NCBI GenBank assembly: GCA_944321495.1
Contig: CALULP010000033.1
Span: 1-52,110, forward strand
Origin: an uncultured Bacteroides sp.
GTDB taxonomy: Bacteria > Bacteroidota > Bacteroidia > Bacteroidales > Bacteroidaceae
DNA: 52,110 bases
Direction of reading: 5' to 3'
Shown here: positions 1-8,667 of the stretch, piece after piece
Layout: each line of letters starts with the position of its first letter
How positions within the stretch are numbered: the first letter of the stretch is position 1
Translations under genes and position numbers: made by a program
Notes under the pieces: model-generated
Told to the model about the DNA's origin: nothing
The model's input: only the letters and a program-made list of their open reading frames with translations
The model's database searches: none

Positions 1-152
1 ATAGCAGCCATTTGTATTAGACTGCAAAGTTGAAAAATCAAGTCCGTTTCATTTTAAAAAACCGCGTAATTGACTATATTTCAATAATTTCAAAGAACTA
101 ATTATCCACTTTTACGGGACAGTAGTGGTTCTGAATAATTGTTTTTTACGTG

Positions 153-203
153 GGCGGTACTTGTTATTAAAATAATTTTGATATCTGATAGATAAGTGCC
201 GCC
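153..203 (+). promoter_or_regulatory. Leader of the first operon: -7 box inside a stem-loop
   Basis: The 223 bases before the first gene hold no convincing ORF. TAATTTTG at 173-180 fits the Bacteroidetes -7 consensus TAnnTTTG and would start a transcript near 186, about 38 nt before the ATG at 224. I see no clear TTTG -33 box. The box lies in the loop of an imperfect inverted repeat: GGCGGTACTTGTTAT (153-167) pairs with ATAGATAAGTGCCGCC (188-203). It could be an operator or a leader hairpin. The -7 box is seen; the regulatory role is inferred. Confidence 0.4.
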
Positions 204-223
204 TGCTTCTATTTTAACGTGTT

Positions 224-1219
224 ATGAAAATAATATCTTTGATTTTCGTTATATTATGTAGCTTAGTCGCTTGTACGCCATCTTCTGTAGTCGTTTTCCC
301 TATAGATGAAACTTTAACTCCTGAACTAATGCCTTTGCAGGGGGTAACAAGCCCTATGCGCGTAGAGATAAAACATCCGTATCTTATCGTTCAAAACGAT
401 AAACAAAACGACAGTTTGTTTCATATTTATAATCTTACTGATAAGAAGTTGGTAGGTGTTTTTGGACGTAAAGGTCAGGGACCGGGAGAATTCACTACTC
501 CTTGGTTGGTACAGACTTATCTGTCTGATTTAATAGTAGAAGATAATCATAAGTTTCATCATTATGAGTTTGATTCTTTAGGGCATCCTGTCCAAAAAGA
601 GTCTATGGAGGCTCAAACCGTAGTATCCATTGTGGCAGAGGCGGCTTTTATTAATGATTCTATTTTTGTAGTTGATGAAAGATATACCGGCCCCAATCTA
701 TATAAGTTTAATATGAATAGTGAAATTCCTCTTAAAAAGTTTTCTTATCGTACTCCTAATATGATTGATTTCTATGCGGATCCGCAAATGGGATATGTTG
801 TTGCAAATAATAAGCGCATTATACTTTGTCGCGGTTATAAAAAAGAAATTGAATTTATGGATACAGACTTTAATCTGATAAAAAAGATTTCTTTTGAATT
901 TGATAGTCCTACTGAAATAACCGGACAGAATCAAGGGGATGTAAATGTAAGTTATGATAATGCGTATTTGGGAGAGCACTACTTATACGTTTCTTGTATA
1001 GGAACTTCTTGGAATGAATACTATAAAAGGAATACGTATGGAAGTATAATTGAAGTATATGATTTGGATGGTAATCCGGTAGCCCGTTATACCTTAAATG
1101 GTAGACAGCCAATATATTTTGCTGTGGACGAGGAGACATATACCCTTTATGGCCCAGGTCCAGATGCAAATCCTGAAGATAATTTGTTAGTGTATCAATT
1201 GAAAGGTCTCTCAAAATGA
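224..1219 (+). CDS. BF3164-type six-bladed beta-propeller lipoprotein
   Basis: A 331-aa exported lipoprotein. The N-terminus is a signal peptide ending in the lipobox SLVAC, with acylated Cys at about residue 17. The rest resembles the TolB-like/BF3164 family of Bacteroidetes: a propeller blade motif, FGRKGQGPGEF, lies at residues 80-90, and blade-like repeats follow, such as the DLDGNPVARY stretch near the C-terminus. Family members are outer-membrane-anchored proteins of unknown biochemistry, often encoded beside thioredoxin-like lipoproteins and small secreted peptides. Here its TGA overlaps the ATG of the next gene by 4 bp, so the two are co-translated. The family call is fairly firm; the function is unknown. 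Confidence 0.8.
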   Translation: MKIISLIFVILCSLVACTPSSVVVFPIDETLTPELMPLQGVTSPMRVEIKHPYLIVQNDKQNDSLFHIYNLTDKKLVGVFGRKGQGPGEFTTPWLVQTYLSDLIVEDNHKFHHYEFDSLGHPVQKESMEAQTVVSIVAEAAFINDSIFVVDERYTGPNLYKFNMNSEIPLKKFSYRTPNMIDFYADPQMGYVVANNKRIILCRGYKKEIEFMDTDFNLIKKISFEFDSPTEITGQNQGDVNVSYDNAYLGEHYLYVSCIGTSWNEYYKRNTYGSIIEVYDLDGNPVARYTLNGRQPIYFAVDEETYTLYGPGPDANPEDNLLVYQLKGLSK

Positions 1220-1776
1220 TGAATGCTCGTGTAATAGTTTACATTGCCTGTGTAGCGATACTCTTATCATGCAGTGCTTGCAATGAGAAAAAACGGACGG
1301 AGAAAGAACTTGAAGTAGAGTTGCGGCAATTTAAGGAAAAGGCTATTCTTTTTCCTGATAATTTGCAGGCAGCCATATATGGAAGGCAGGAAGATCCCGA
1401 TACGACTTTGTTGCACCGTGTATGGAAAATGGTGGTATATGTGGATAAGAGCGGTTGCACGGGTTGCAAGCTAAGGACTTTATTGCCGGTTTATATGTTT
1501 ATGCTGGAAAATAAATCGGATAAGGATTTTGGCGTAGTTGTAATTTTGAATACTCCGGATAAAGAAGAAACTGCTCAAATGTTGACCGATTTACGCTTTC
1601 GTCATACCGTCTTTTTTGATGCGGATGGGGCCTTTGAACGGCTAAACCCTCAAATGCCTAAAAAAGAGGAATTTCACATGTTCCTGCTGAATGGAGAGAA
1701 TAAAGTCGTTTTAATAGGAAATCCTACCCATAATGAGAAACTGAATCGTCTTTATTTGTCTGCAATGAAAAATTGA
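1216..1776 (+). CDS. Thioredoxin-like lipoprotein with CxxC
   Basis: A 186-aa lipoprotein (lipobox LLSC or SAC, Cys 19 or 22). The middle reads MVVYVDKSGCTGCKLR, a beta strand followed by a CTGC motif at residues 81-84, as in the active site of thioredoxin-fold proteins. A later FHMFLLNGENKVVLIGNP segment looks like the cis-Pro/beta-hairpin half of the fold. An acidic-basic helix lies between signal peptide and domain. It probably acts in the periplasm or at the outer membrane as an oxidoreductase or disulfide handler; its partner is unknown. It overlaps the upstream propeller gene by ATGA. The fold call comes from motif reading; the substrate is not known. Confidence 0.75.
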   Translation: MMNARVIVYIACVAILLSCSACNEKKRTEKELEVELRQFKEKAILFPDNLQAAIYGRQEDPDTTLLHRVWKMVVYVDKSGCTGCKLRTLLPVYMFMLENKSDKDFGVVVILNTPDKEETAQMLTDLRFRHTVFFDADGAFERLNPQMPKKEEFHMFLLNGENKVVLIGNPTHNEKLNRLYLSAMKN

Positions 1777-1781
1777 AAAGG

Positions 1782-2660
1782 ATGGAAAGGAAAAAACAAA
1801 ATCTTGTGTGCAGATTGGTGAATGTTGCGGTTAACGTCTTATTCGGAATAGCCATTTTGATTGTAGGTTGGCTGTGCTTGCAGGTTTTTGTTTTTTCCTC
1901 CTTTCGCATTCCCAGCCGTTCGATGGAACCGGAGTTGACAATCAATGATTATGTATTGGTTTTAAAGCCGATTATCGGTCCTCGTATTTTCAATGTATTT
2001 GCATCACTAAGGGGAGAACAGGTCGCCATTTACAGACTGCCGGGTTTCAGGCGCATAAAGCGGAATGATGTGTTGGTCTTTAATAATCCCTATCCTGAAA
2101 GTCCGGATACGATGCAGATGCATATCCTTAAATATTATGTGAAGCGCTGTATTGGAATCCCCGGAGATACATTGTCTATTCAAAATGGTTATTTCCGTAT
2201 CAAAGGGGTGACTGACCGCTTGGGGCACTTGGCGTCGCAGGAGAAAATATCTAAAGAAACGAAAGAGGTGAAGATGGAAGACTGCTTTCCTCATGATAGT
2301 ATTGTGCGGTGGAATATGAAAAACTTTGGCCCGATGTATATACCGGGGCGGGGAGATTCTATTTCATTGGATATGATAAATGCAAAGTTGTATAAACAGC
2401 TTATTGAATGGGAAACGCAGGCAGACTTGCGCTTTCAAGATTCTTGTTGTTTTATTAATGGCGTGCGGATTGAGGGATATCGCTTTAAGAAGAACTACTA
2501 TTTTATGGCAGGTGATAATGGATTAGACTCACAAGATTCGCGTCATTGGGGATTGGTTCCGGAAGATTTTATTGTAGGAAAAGTGTGGTTAATATGGAAA
2601 TCTTATGATCCGTTTACCGGCAAATTCAGAAAAGATCGTTTTCTTAAAAAGGTGCATTAG
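1782..2660 (+). CDS. lepB: Signal peptidase I (S26 family)
   Basis: A membrane-anchored type I signal peptidase of 292 aa from the ATG at 1782; a TTG at 1773 would add three residues and overlap the previous stop. One transmembrane segment (about 12-35) precedes PSRSMEP with the catalytic Ser at about residue 47. The general-base Lys sits in YYVKRCIGIPGD at about residue 121, and the C-terminal box is YFMAGDNGLDSQDSRHWG. The long insert between the Lys box and the last box is usual for Bacteroidetes SPases. Chromosomes normally carry a housekeeping lepB elsewhere, so a copy inside this operon suggests a dedicated protease for a co-encoded or nearby secreted substrate (inference). Confidence 0.88.
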   Translation: MERKKQNLVCRLVNVAVNVLFGIAILIVGWLCLQVFVFSSFRIPSRSMEPELTINDYVLVLKPIIGPRIFNVFASLRGEQVAIYRLPGFRRIKRNDVLVFNNPYPESPDTMQMHILKYYVKRCIGIPGDTLSIQNGYFRIKGVTDRLGHLASQEKISKETKEVKMEDCFPHDSIVRWNMKNFGPMYIPGRGDSISLDMINAKLYKQLIEWETQADLRFQDSCCFINGVRIEGYRFKKNYYFMAGDNGLDSQDSRHWGLVPEDFIVGKVWLIWKSYDPFTGKFRKDRFLKKVH

Positions 2661-4508
2661 ATGGAAAAGCATTTATCAAGAGGGAATGTTTGTTTGTCAA
2701 TAAGGCTGTTATTGTTGATGTTGGCTATTGTTCTTGTAGGGTGTACTCTTTTTGTTATAACGCCCGAGTTGGAAGATAGCATGACCGTGGGAAAAGTTTT
2801 TTGGCTTCATTTATCTACATTATTATTGGCGGGATGTGCTGCTGTTGCATTTTTATGGGAACATCATCTTAAATATTTCTATTTTTCTATTGCTGATGGT
2901 TTGTTCTTGGCTTTTGCGGGTATTGTTTTGTTGACTTATGATTGGGAACTTAATCCGGCTCCTGAAAAACTGCTGTTTGGAGGGCAATTGTTGGTTTTGT
3001 GGTTTTTGTTGCGCTTGATGCTGAATCAATGGCCTCAGTTGTGCGAATATATTCTTCTCGTATTGGTCGTTACTGGTTTGGTGGAGAGTGTTTGGGGCGT
3101 TTTGCAGCTTTATGGGGTGGTGGCTTCTAATCATGGGATTTTTAGATTGACAGGTAGTTTTTATAATCCAGGGCCTTATTCCGGGTATTTGGCTTTGGTC
3201 CTTCCGATGTGTTTATGGAAGGTTTTATCTTATGATAGGAAAAATACATCAAGGCTTTTGGTAAACAAAATCATATATTATATGATGTGTGGCATTGCTT
3301 TGATGATATTGATAGTATTGCCTGCCGGTATGAGCAGAACGGCTTGGATTGCATCAATAATAGCTTGTGGTTGGGTTTATTGGTATAAATATGGGGCAAT
3401 GCAAGTTAAGGCTTTGTTAGAGAAATACAGAATAAAACCTATTGTTTTTTTCATTGGCTTGCTTTTCATAATAATAATGTTTGCATTCGGCCTTTTTGTG
3501 TTGAAAAAGGATTCTGCGTTAGGACGATTGTTGCTGTGGAAAGTTACAGGAAAAGCAATTATGGAACAACCTTTTACAGGTGTAGGATTAGGAGGTTTCC
3601 CGGTTGCTTATGCCGAGGCTCAAGCCAAATATTTTTCCTCCGGTAAGGCCTCTGGACCAGAAATATGGGTGGCGGATTGTCCGGATTATGCTTTTAATGA
3701 GTTTTTGCAGATAGGCTTGGAGCAGGGAATAATAGGATTATTGCTTTTTATGTTATTGCTATGTTATTCCATTGCAAGTGGTATTAGGGCTAAACAGATA
3801 GGGGTAGTCGGCAGTTTGTTGGCATTGATGATTTTCAGTTTGGCTTCTTATCCATTACAGTTGCCAGAGCTTTGGGTAGTACTGGTCTTTTTGTTGGCTG
3901 TTTCTAATAATGATGCCGGAAAGTTTAGATATGTTAGGAAGCGAAGCGCGGTTTTACTGATTATAGGAGGCTTGGGATTGTCTGCTTATGGATTTTGTAG
4001 TCATGGGTTGCAGTATTATCCTGCTTACAAGGAGTGGCGTTATGTGAAACAATTGCATAATGCAGGGATTGATGATTCTGTGATAGATGCATATACTAAT
4101 TTGACATTGCAATTGCCTCACAGGCCAGAATTGTTATTTGAAACAGCATTATGTTTTAATGGAGAAAAGAGATATGAACAAGCTACCCATTGGCTGTATC
4201 GGGCAATGAAGTTGAGCAATAATCCAATGATTTATTATGTTACTGCTCAAAATGAACAGTTAATGGGAAACTATCATCACGCAGAACGTCTCTTGTTACA
4301 TTCTATTCAGATGTTGCCAGAGAGAATATATCCGTATTATTTGTTGACTCAGTTATATTCTGATTCTTTATTTTTCCAAAAGGACAAATATTGTAAAGTG
4401 GCGAAATATGTGTTAGAGCATAGGCCTAAGGTCGAGAGCCCTGCAATTCAAGAGATGAGAAAGAAAGTTCAAGAGCATGTGACTAAGTTAAAATTACAAA
4501 TAGAGTGA
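2661..4508 (+). CDS. O-antigen-ligase-like (Wzy_C) membrane protein with C-terminal TPR
   Basis: A 615-aa polytopic membrane protein whose ATG directly abuts the previous TAG. Roughly eleven hydrophobic segments fill residues 1-440. Features typical of the WaaL/Wzy/PglL ligase family are the RLTGSFYNPGPYSGYLAL stretch, GMSRTAWIAS, and GVGLGGFPVAYAEAQ followed by a periplasmic loop and an ...FNEFLQIGLEQGIIGL segment. After the last membrane segment (about residue 450) comes a soluble region with TPR-like helical pairs such as RYEQATHWLYRAMKLSNNP. The family transfers or polymerises lipid-linked glycans, or O-glycosylates proteins. No glycosyltransferases are adjacent, so a protein-modifying or other non-O-antigen role is possible. 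Confidence 0.78.
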   Translation: MEKHLSRGNVCLSIRLLLLMLAIVLVGCTLFVITPELEDSMTVGKVFWLHLSTLLLAGCAAVAFLWEHHLKYFYFSIADGLFLAFAGIVLLTYDWELNPAPEKLLFGGQLLVLWFLLRLMLNQWPQLCEYILLVLVVTGLVESVWGVLQLYGVVASNHGIFRLTGSFYNPGPYSGYLALVLPMCLWKVLSYDRKNTSRLLVNKIIYYMMCGIALMILIVLPAGMSRTAWIASIIACGWVYWYKYGAMQVKALLEKYRIKPIVFFIGLLFIIIMFAFGLFVLKKDSALGRLLLWKVTGKAIMEQPFTGVGLGGFPVAYAEAQAKYFSSGKASGPEIWVADCPDYAFNEFLQIGLEQGIIGLLLFMLLLCYSIASGIRAKQIGVVGSLLALMIFSLASYPLQLPELWVVLVFLLAVSNNDAGKFRYVRKRSAVLLIIGGLGLSAYGFCSHGLQYYPAYKEWRYVKQLHNAGIDDSVIDAYTNLTLQLPHRPELLFETALCFNGEKRYEQATHWLYRAMKLSNNPMIYYVTAQNEQLMGNYHHAERLLLHSIQMLPERIYPYYLLTQLYSDSLFFQKDKYCKVAKYVLEHRPKVESPAIQEMRKKVQEHVTKLKLQIE

Positions 4509-4515
4509 TTAATTT

Positions 4516-6360
4516 ATGTGGAAAATATTTCTTTTATTATTATGTATATTGTCGAGCTGTCATAATCCTACAAAATTGGATGCAGCTTTAGATTTTGCGG
4601 GAGCAAATCGGAATGAATTAGAAAAAGTTCTTATACATTATAAGGATAGTGGCCTAAAGTATGATGCGGCACGTTTCTTGATAGAAAATATGCCGTATTA
4701 TTATTCTCACCAAGGAGTGGCATTAGATTCTGCTAAAATGGCTTTGATGACTGCTGATTCACATGGGATAATATCTAATACTCTGATTGAACGTTGGTCA
4801 TCTCCGGATAGTTTGAGTAAGATTTATGATGCCCATGTGATTAGTGCAGATTATATTATTCGAAATATAGATCATGCTTTTGTCAACTGGAAGAGACGTT
4901 CGTGGAATAAGTACCTCTCTTTTGAGGATTTTTGTGAGTTACTGTTGCCTTATCGGATTGGAGATGAACCGTTGGAGGATTGGCGTAGTGCTTATGAAAA
5001 GCGTTATGCGTTTTTGTTAGATTCAATTTATAAAGGGACTGATGTTATAGAAGCAACTACAGCCATTTGTCAACAATTAAAGAAAGAGGGGTTTGTTTAT
5101 AATTGGGAGTTTTCTACTCCTCATTTAGGGGCTTCTTTTTTGTTGGATCATCGTGCTGGGACTTGTGAGGATGCTTGTGATTTGACAATATACGTATTAC
5201 GAGCTTTGGGTATTCCTGTTGCCATTGATTGTTATACATATTCTCCGGAAACAAGGAAAGGTCATACTTGGAATGTGGTTAGAGATACTACTGGTGCGTA
5301 TCTTGGCGTTTGGTTTACAGAACGTTTACCAGAGCGAGGAAAAATTTATTCAGATGGTAGGAAAGCCGGGAAAGTATTTAGGAAACAATATGCCGCCCCT
5401 TTTTATAAAGATGTATCATCTGAGTATTATTCGGATACATTGGAATTAGATATTCATGATAATTCATTAGAACAGGTATATTTGGGCGTTTTTCATCCTG
5501 ACGGATGGGTGCCAATAGATTGCAAGCCAGTAATGGATGGAAAGGTCATGTTCCCCAATATAGAATCAAAGGCTGAATATATACTGCTAAAGAATTCTGA
5601 TGATAAATTTGTTACCATTGGATATCCTTTCTATTTTGATGGTCATAGTGTTTCTCACTATATCCCGGATTTATCTCAAAAAGAAACAGTGCGGCTTTAT
5701 CGCAAACAAACCTTGTTCAGTTGGATTTGGCATTATTTATGGGAATTGGATGGAGGTATATTTGAGTTCTCAAATCAAGAAGATTTTAGTAAAATTGAAT
5801 ATGCCTATAAGGTTCGGGGAGTACCACCTACTTGTCATAATGGTTTTGTGTGCTCTCCTTCTGTAATATGTCGTTTTATACGTTATCGTGCGCCTAAAGG
5901 CCGCAATACGGATATAGCGGAGTTATGTTTTTGGGACAGTAATGCATTAATAGATCCGGTATCTGTAAAAGGAGAACGTCCGGAAACTTCAAAAAGTCAA
6001 ATTGAAAAGGCTTTTGATAAAGAAATATTGTCTTCTTATACAACAATTGTACCTGGGGCAACGTTGTTCATGGATTTTGGCAGAGAGGTTGAAATCGACA
6101 GTGTGGCTTTTGTTGCACGTAATGACGATAATTATATACGCATTGGAGATACTTATGAATTGTTCTATTTTTCAGGTAAGAACGGTTGGGTATCATTAGG
6201 ACGTAAAACAGCTGTTGTACCTTGGTTGGAATATGACAATATGCCCGAGGGCGCTTTATTTCATTTGCGCTGCCTGACCCGTGGTGTGGAGGAACAAGTA
6301 TTTCACGTAGAGAATGGTAAACAGGTCTTTGTTAGTAATCAAGGGGTGCCAATAGAATAG
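4516..6360 (+). CDS. Transglutaminase-like (cysteine-protease fold) lipoprotein
   Basis: A 614-aa lipoprotein (lipobox ILSSC, Cys 15) starting 7 nt after the upstream stop. The core shows the transglutaminase/papain-like pattern: RAGTCEDACDLTIYVLRALG with nucleophile Cys about 217, GHTWNVV with His about 250, and an Asp about eight residues later. Such domains act as proteases, amidases or cross-linkers. Residues about 480-610 resemble a beta-sandwich of F5/8 (discoidin) type, with DFGREVEIDSVAFVARND. Nothing like a terminator follows. As the last gene of the five it could process or cross-link a surface substrate; that role is inferred, while the catalytic residues are visible. Confidence 0.75.
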   Translation: MWKIFLLLLCILSSCHNPTKLDAALDFAGANRNELEKVLIHYKDSGLKYDAARFLIENMPYYYSHQGVALDSAKMALMTADSHGIISNTLIERWSSPDSLSKIYDAHVISADYIIRNIDHAFVNWKRRSWNKYLSFEDFCELLLPYRIGDEPLEDWRSAYEKRYAFLLDSIYKGTDVIEATTAICQQLKKEGFVYNWEFSTPHLGASFLLDHRAGTCEDACDLTIYVLRALGIPVAIDCYTYSPETRKGHTWNVVRDTTGAYLGVWFTERLPERGKIYSDGRKAGKVFRKQYAAPFYKDVSSEYYSDTLELDIHDNSLEQVYLGVFHPDGWVPIDCKPVMDGKVMFPNIESKAEYILLKNSDDKFVTIGYPFYFDGHSVSHYIPDLSQKETVRLYRKQTLFSWIWHYLWELDGGIFEFSNQEDFSKIEYAYKVRGVPPTCHNGFVCSPSVICRFIRYRAPKGRNTDIAELCFWDSNALIDPVSVKGERPETSKSQIEKAFDKEILSSYTTIVPGATLFMDFGREVEIDSVAFVARNDDNYIRIGDTYELFYFSGKNGWVSLGRKTAVVPWLEYDNMPEGALFHLRCLTRGVEEQVFHVENGKQVFVSNQGVPIE

Positions 6361-6700
6361 GTTTTAAAGTATGAAAGAATAATCATGAAAGATGACAAGA
6401 ATAATTGCACTTTTGGTTGGAGAAGCCGAGAGAACGGTAATTGACTGTGTATTGGCATTCAGCGGTGTGAAAAGTACTTGTTCTTGCCTCAATATCTGTC
6501 CGTAGATTTTGATATGGACTGGTATAATGCATACATGTCGGCTATCAGGAGTGAAAGTCTTTACATCGCTGGGGCAGGAACTTGAATTGGGGTATAAAAA
6601 TCCGTAATATGTGCACAAATCCTGTGGGGGCAAACGGCTACTTTTGCATCAGGCTGTCGGATAGGGTCCGGTGGCCGGGTAATGTTTAAAGGTAAAGCTT
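6361..6700 (+). other. Intergenic stretch with a possible gene remnant
   Basis: There is no intact gene in 340 bases. One + strand frame runs from an ATG at 6392 through a single TAG at 6503-6505 to a TAA at about 6612-6614, and its sense reads like coding sequence (for example GVKVFTSLGQELELGYKNP before the TAA). Another frame of the same stretch is also open over about 45 codons. The antisense strand is open across the region as well, so openness alone proves little. It may be a decayed gene or chance. No promoter of good quality and no terminator hairpin was found for the operon ending at 6360. Confidence 0.3.
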
Positions 6701-7672
6701 ATGAAACGAATGTTTGGAAAATGGATCTGCCTTCTACTAACCTTCGCAGGGGTAGTCGGCGCAAATGCGCAAGGGACGCCGGGCGCGGCTTCCGGCACGG
6801 CGGGAGAACTGCCCAGGGTGTATATGTTCAAGGATATAAACTCCGCCAATCTGGTGAAAATCTATGAGGCATTGGGCCGCGAGGCCACGGGCAAGGTGGC
6901 CGTGAAGCTTTCGACGGGAGAGCCCGGCGGGCACAACTTCCTGCAACCTGCCCTGATAAAGGACTTGGCGCAGAAGGTGAACGGTACTATCGTGGAGTGC
7001 AACACGGCTTACGGCGGGAAGCGCGGAAATACGGCGGACCACATGCAGGCTGCCAAGGACCACGGTTTTACGGCGATTGCCAAGGTGGATATCATGGATG
7101 CGGACGGCAGCGCCAAGTTGCCGGTAAAGGGCGGTAAGCACCTCCCGTATGACCTGGTGGGCAAGCATTTCCTGGATTATGATTTTGTGGTGGTGCTGTC
7201 CCACTTCAAGGGGCACGCCATGGCAGGTTTCGGCGGGGCGCTGAAAAACATCTCCATCGGCATCGCTTCGTCGGAGGGGAAAACGCTGATACACTCCGGC
7301 GGCAAGAGCACTACCGACTGGGGAAGCCCTAAACAGGAAGACTGGCTGGAGAGTCTGGCGGAGGCTGCCAAGGCGGTCATGGACCATTGTGGCGACAATA
7401 TCCTTTATATCAGTGTGGCCAACAACTTGTCGGTGGACTGTGATTGCGACTCTTCTCCCGAGGACCCGAAGATGGGCGACATCGGCATCCTGGCTTCGCT
7501 TGACCCGGTGGCCTTGGACAAGGCTTGCACGGACCTGGTGCGTTCGTCCGAAGACCATGGGAAGATTCACCTGATAGAGCGTATCGACTCGCGCAAGGGC
7601 ATGCACACGCTGGACTATGCCGAACAGTTGGGCATGGGCAGCCAGAAGTATGAATTGGTCAAACTGGACTGA
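6701..7672 (+). CDS. Exported DUF362 domain protein
   Basis: A 323-aa protein with a cleavable signal peptide (hydrophobic 9-21, then ANAQG). The body matches DUF362: KVAVKLSTGEPGGHNFLQPALIKDLA, an ...ECNTAYGGKRGNT segment, the DYDFVVVLSHFKGHAMAGFGGALKNISIG core and a late D-x-D/Cys stretch VDCDCDSSPEDP. DUF362 proteins are often linked to iron-sulfur clusters or ferredoxin-like domains, but no CxxCxxC ferredoxin motif is present and the function is unknown. A small hairpin (CTGGCGG 7689-7695 with CCGCCAG 7705-7711) lies in the 77-nt gap before the next gene, which probably belongs to the same transcript. Confidence 0.8.
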   Translation: MKRMFGKWICLLLTFAGVVGANAQGTPGAASGTAGELPRVYMFKDINSANLVKIYEALGREATGKVAVKLSTGEPGGHNFLQPALIKDLAQKVNGTIVECNTAYGGKRGNTADHMQAAKDHGFTAIAKVDIMDADGSAKLPVKGGKHLPYDLVGKHFLDYDFVVVLSHFKGHAMAGFGGALKNISIGIASSEGKTLIHSGGKSTTDWGSPKQEDWLESLAEAAKAVMDHCGDNILYISVANNLSVDCDCDSSPEDPKMGDIGILASLDPVALDKACTDLVRSSEDHGKIHLIERIDSRKGMHTLDYAEQLGMGSQKYELVKLD

Positions 7673-7749
7673 AAGTGCTGATACGTGTCTGGCGGAGGGC
7701 CATGCCGCCAGGTGATACCCGATTTGTTTACTTGTTAAAAGACTGAGGC

Positions 7750-8574
7750 ATGAAGAAAATTATTTGTTTATCACTGATATTGTTATCTATAAATATTCAA
7801 AGCATGATGGCTCAAGAGAAAATTACGCAGACTGCCGGACGTGTGCAGTTGGGGGAGTTTGCCCCCAAGTTTGCCGAGTTGAACGATGATGTGCTTTTCG
7901 GCGAAGTGTGGAACCGCAAAGGACTTAGCCCGCACGACCGCAGCATGATAACCATTGCCACGCTGGTAGGCAAGGGCATTATAGACTCCTCGCTGACCCA
8001 CCACCTGCAATTTGCCAGGCAGAACGGGGTGACCCGTACCGAGATTGCTGAAATGCTGACCCACATTGCTTTCTATGCTGGGTGGCCCAACGCATGGGGC
8101 GCATTCCGCCTGGCCAAGGATGTGTGGGCGGACAGTGAGGCGGCCGATGGCGGCAAGGCGGCTTTCCAGCGGGAGATGATTTTTCCCATCGGCGAGCCCA
8201 ACACGGCATACGCCAAGTATTTCATCGGCAACAGTTACCTGGCGCCTATTTCCAAGGAACAGATTCCTTTCAACAATGTGACGTTTGAGCCGCGCTGCCG
8301 CAACAACTGGCACATCCACCACGCCACGAAAGGCGGCGGGCAGATGCTGGTGTGCGTAGCCGGCCGCGGATGGTACCAGGAGGAAGGCAAGCCTGCCGTG
8401 CAGATGCTGCCCGGCGATGTCATCCACATTCCTGCCAACGTGAAGCACTGGCATGGCGCGGCTGCCGACAGCTGGTTTGCCCACCTGGCCTTTGAGATTC
8501 CCGGCGAGAACGCTTCCAACGAGTGGCTTGAACCCGTGACCGACGCGGAGTATGACAAGCTGGAGGCACGCTGA
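7750..8574 (+). CDS. Carboxymuconolactone decarboxylase-cupin fusion, exported
   Basis: A 274-aa protein with a signal peptide ending at about MMAQ. Residues about 45-125 form a carboxymuconolactone decarboxylase/AhpD-like domain (LSPHDRSMITIATLVGKG, HHLQFARQNGVTRTEIAEML, AFYAGWPNAWGA). It lacks the AhpD CxxC, so peroxidase chemistry is unlikely. Residues about 165-255 are a cupin barrel with metal-type ligands in WHIHHA, the glycine-rich MLVCVAGRGWYQ, and PGDVIHIPANVKHWHG. Such fusions are common in Bacteroidetes and annotated only generically. It sits downstream of the DUF362 gene and upstream of a clear terminator. Substrate unknown. Confidence 0.85.
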   Translation: MKKIICLSLILLSINIQSMMAQEKITQTAGRVQLGEFAPKFAELNDDVLFGEVWNRKGLSPHDRSMITIATLVGKGIIDSSLTHHLQFARQNGVTRTEIAEMLTHIAFYAGWPNAWGAFRLAKDVWADSEAADGGKAAFQREMIFPIGEPNTAYAKYFIGNSYLAPISKEQIPFNNVTFEPRCRNNWHIHHATKGGGQMLVCVAGRGWYQEEGKPAVQMLPGDVIHIPANVKHWHGAAADSWFAHLAFEIPGENASNEWLEPVTDAEYDKLEAR

Positions 8575-8606
8575 TATAGGTTAAATAGTGTTTGTAATTG
8601 ACAGTG

Positions 8607-8656
8607 AAGCCCGTCGCCCTGCCGCATACAGGCAGGACGGCGGGCTTTGTTGTTTT
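8607..8656 (+). terminator. Rho-independent terminator after the CMD-cupin gene
   Basis: AAGCCCGTCG-CCCTGCC (8607-8623) pairs with GGCAGG-ACGGCGGGCTT (8631-8647) around a 7-nt loop, followed by a T-rich run to 8656. It lies between convergent genes and ends the + strand transcript; the regulator on the minus strand ends at 8668 just beyond it. Confidence 0.85.
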
Positions 8657-8667
8657 GAGGAGGTTGG

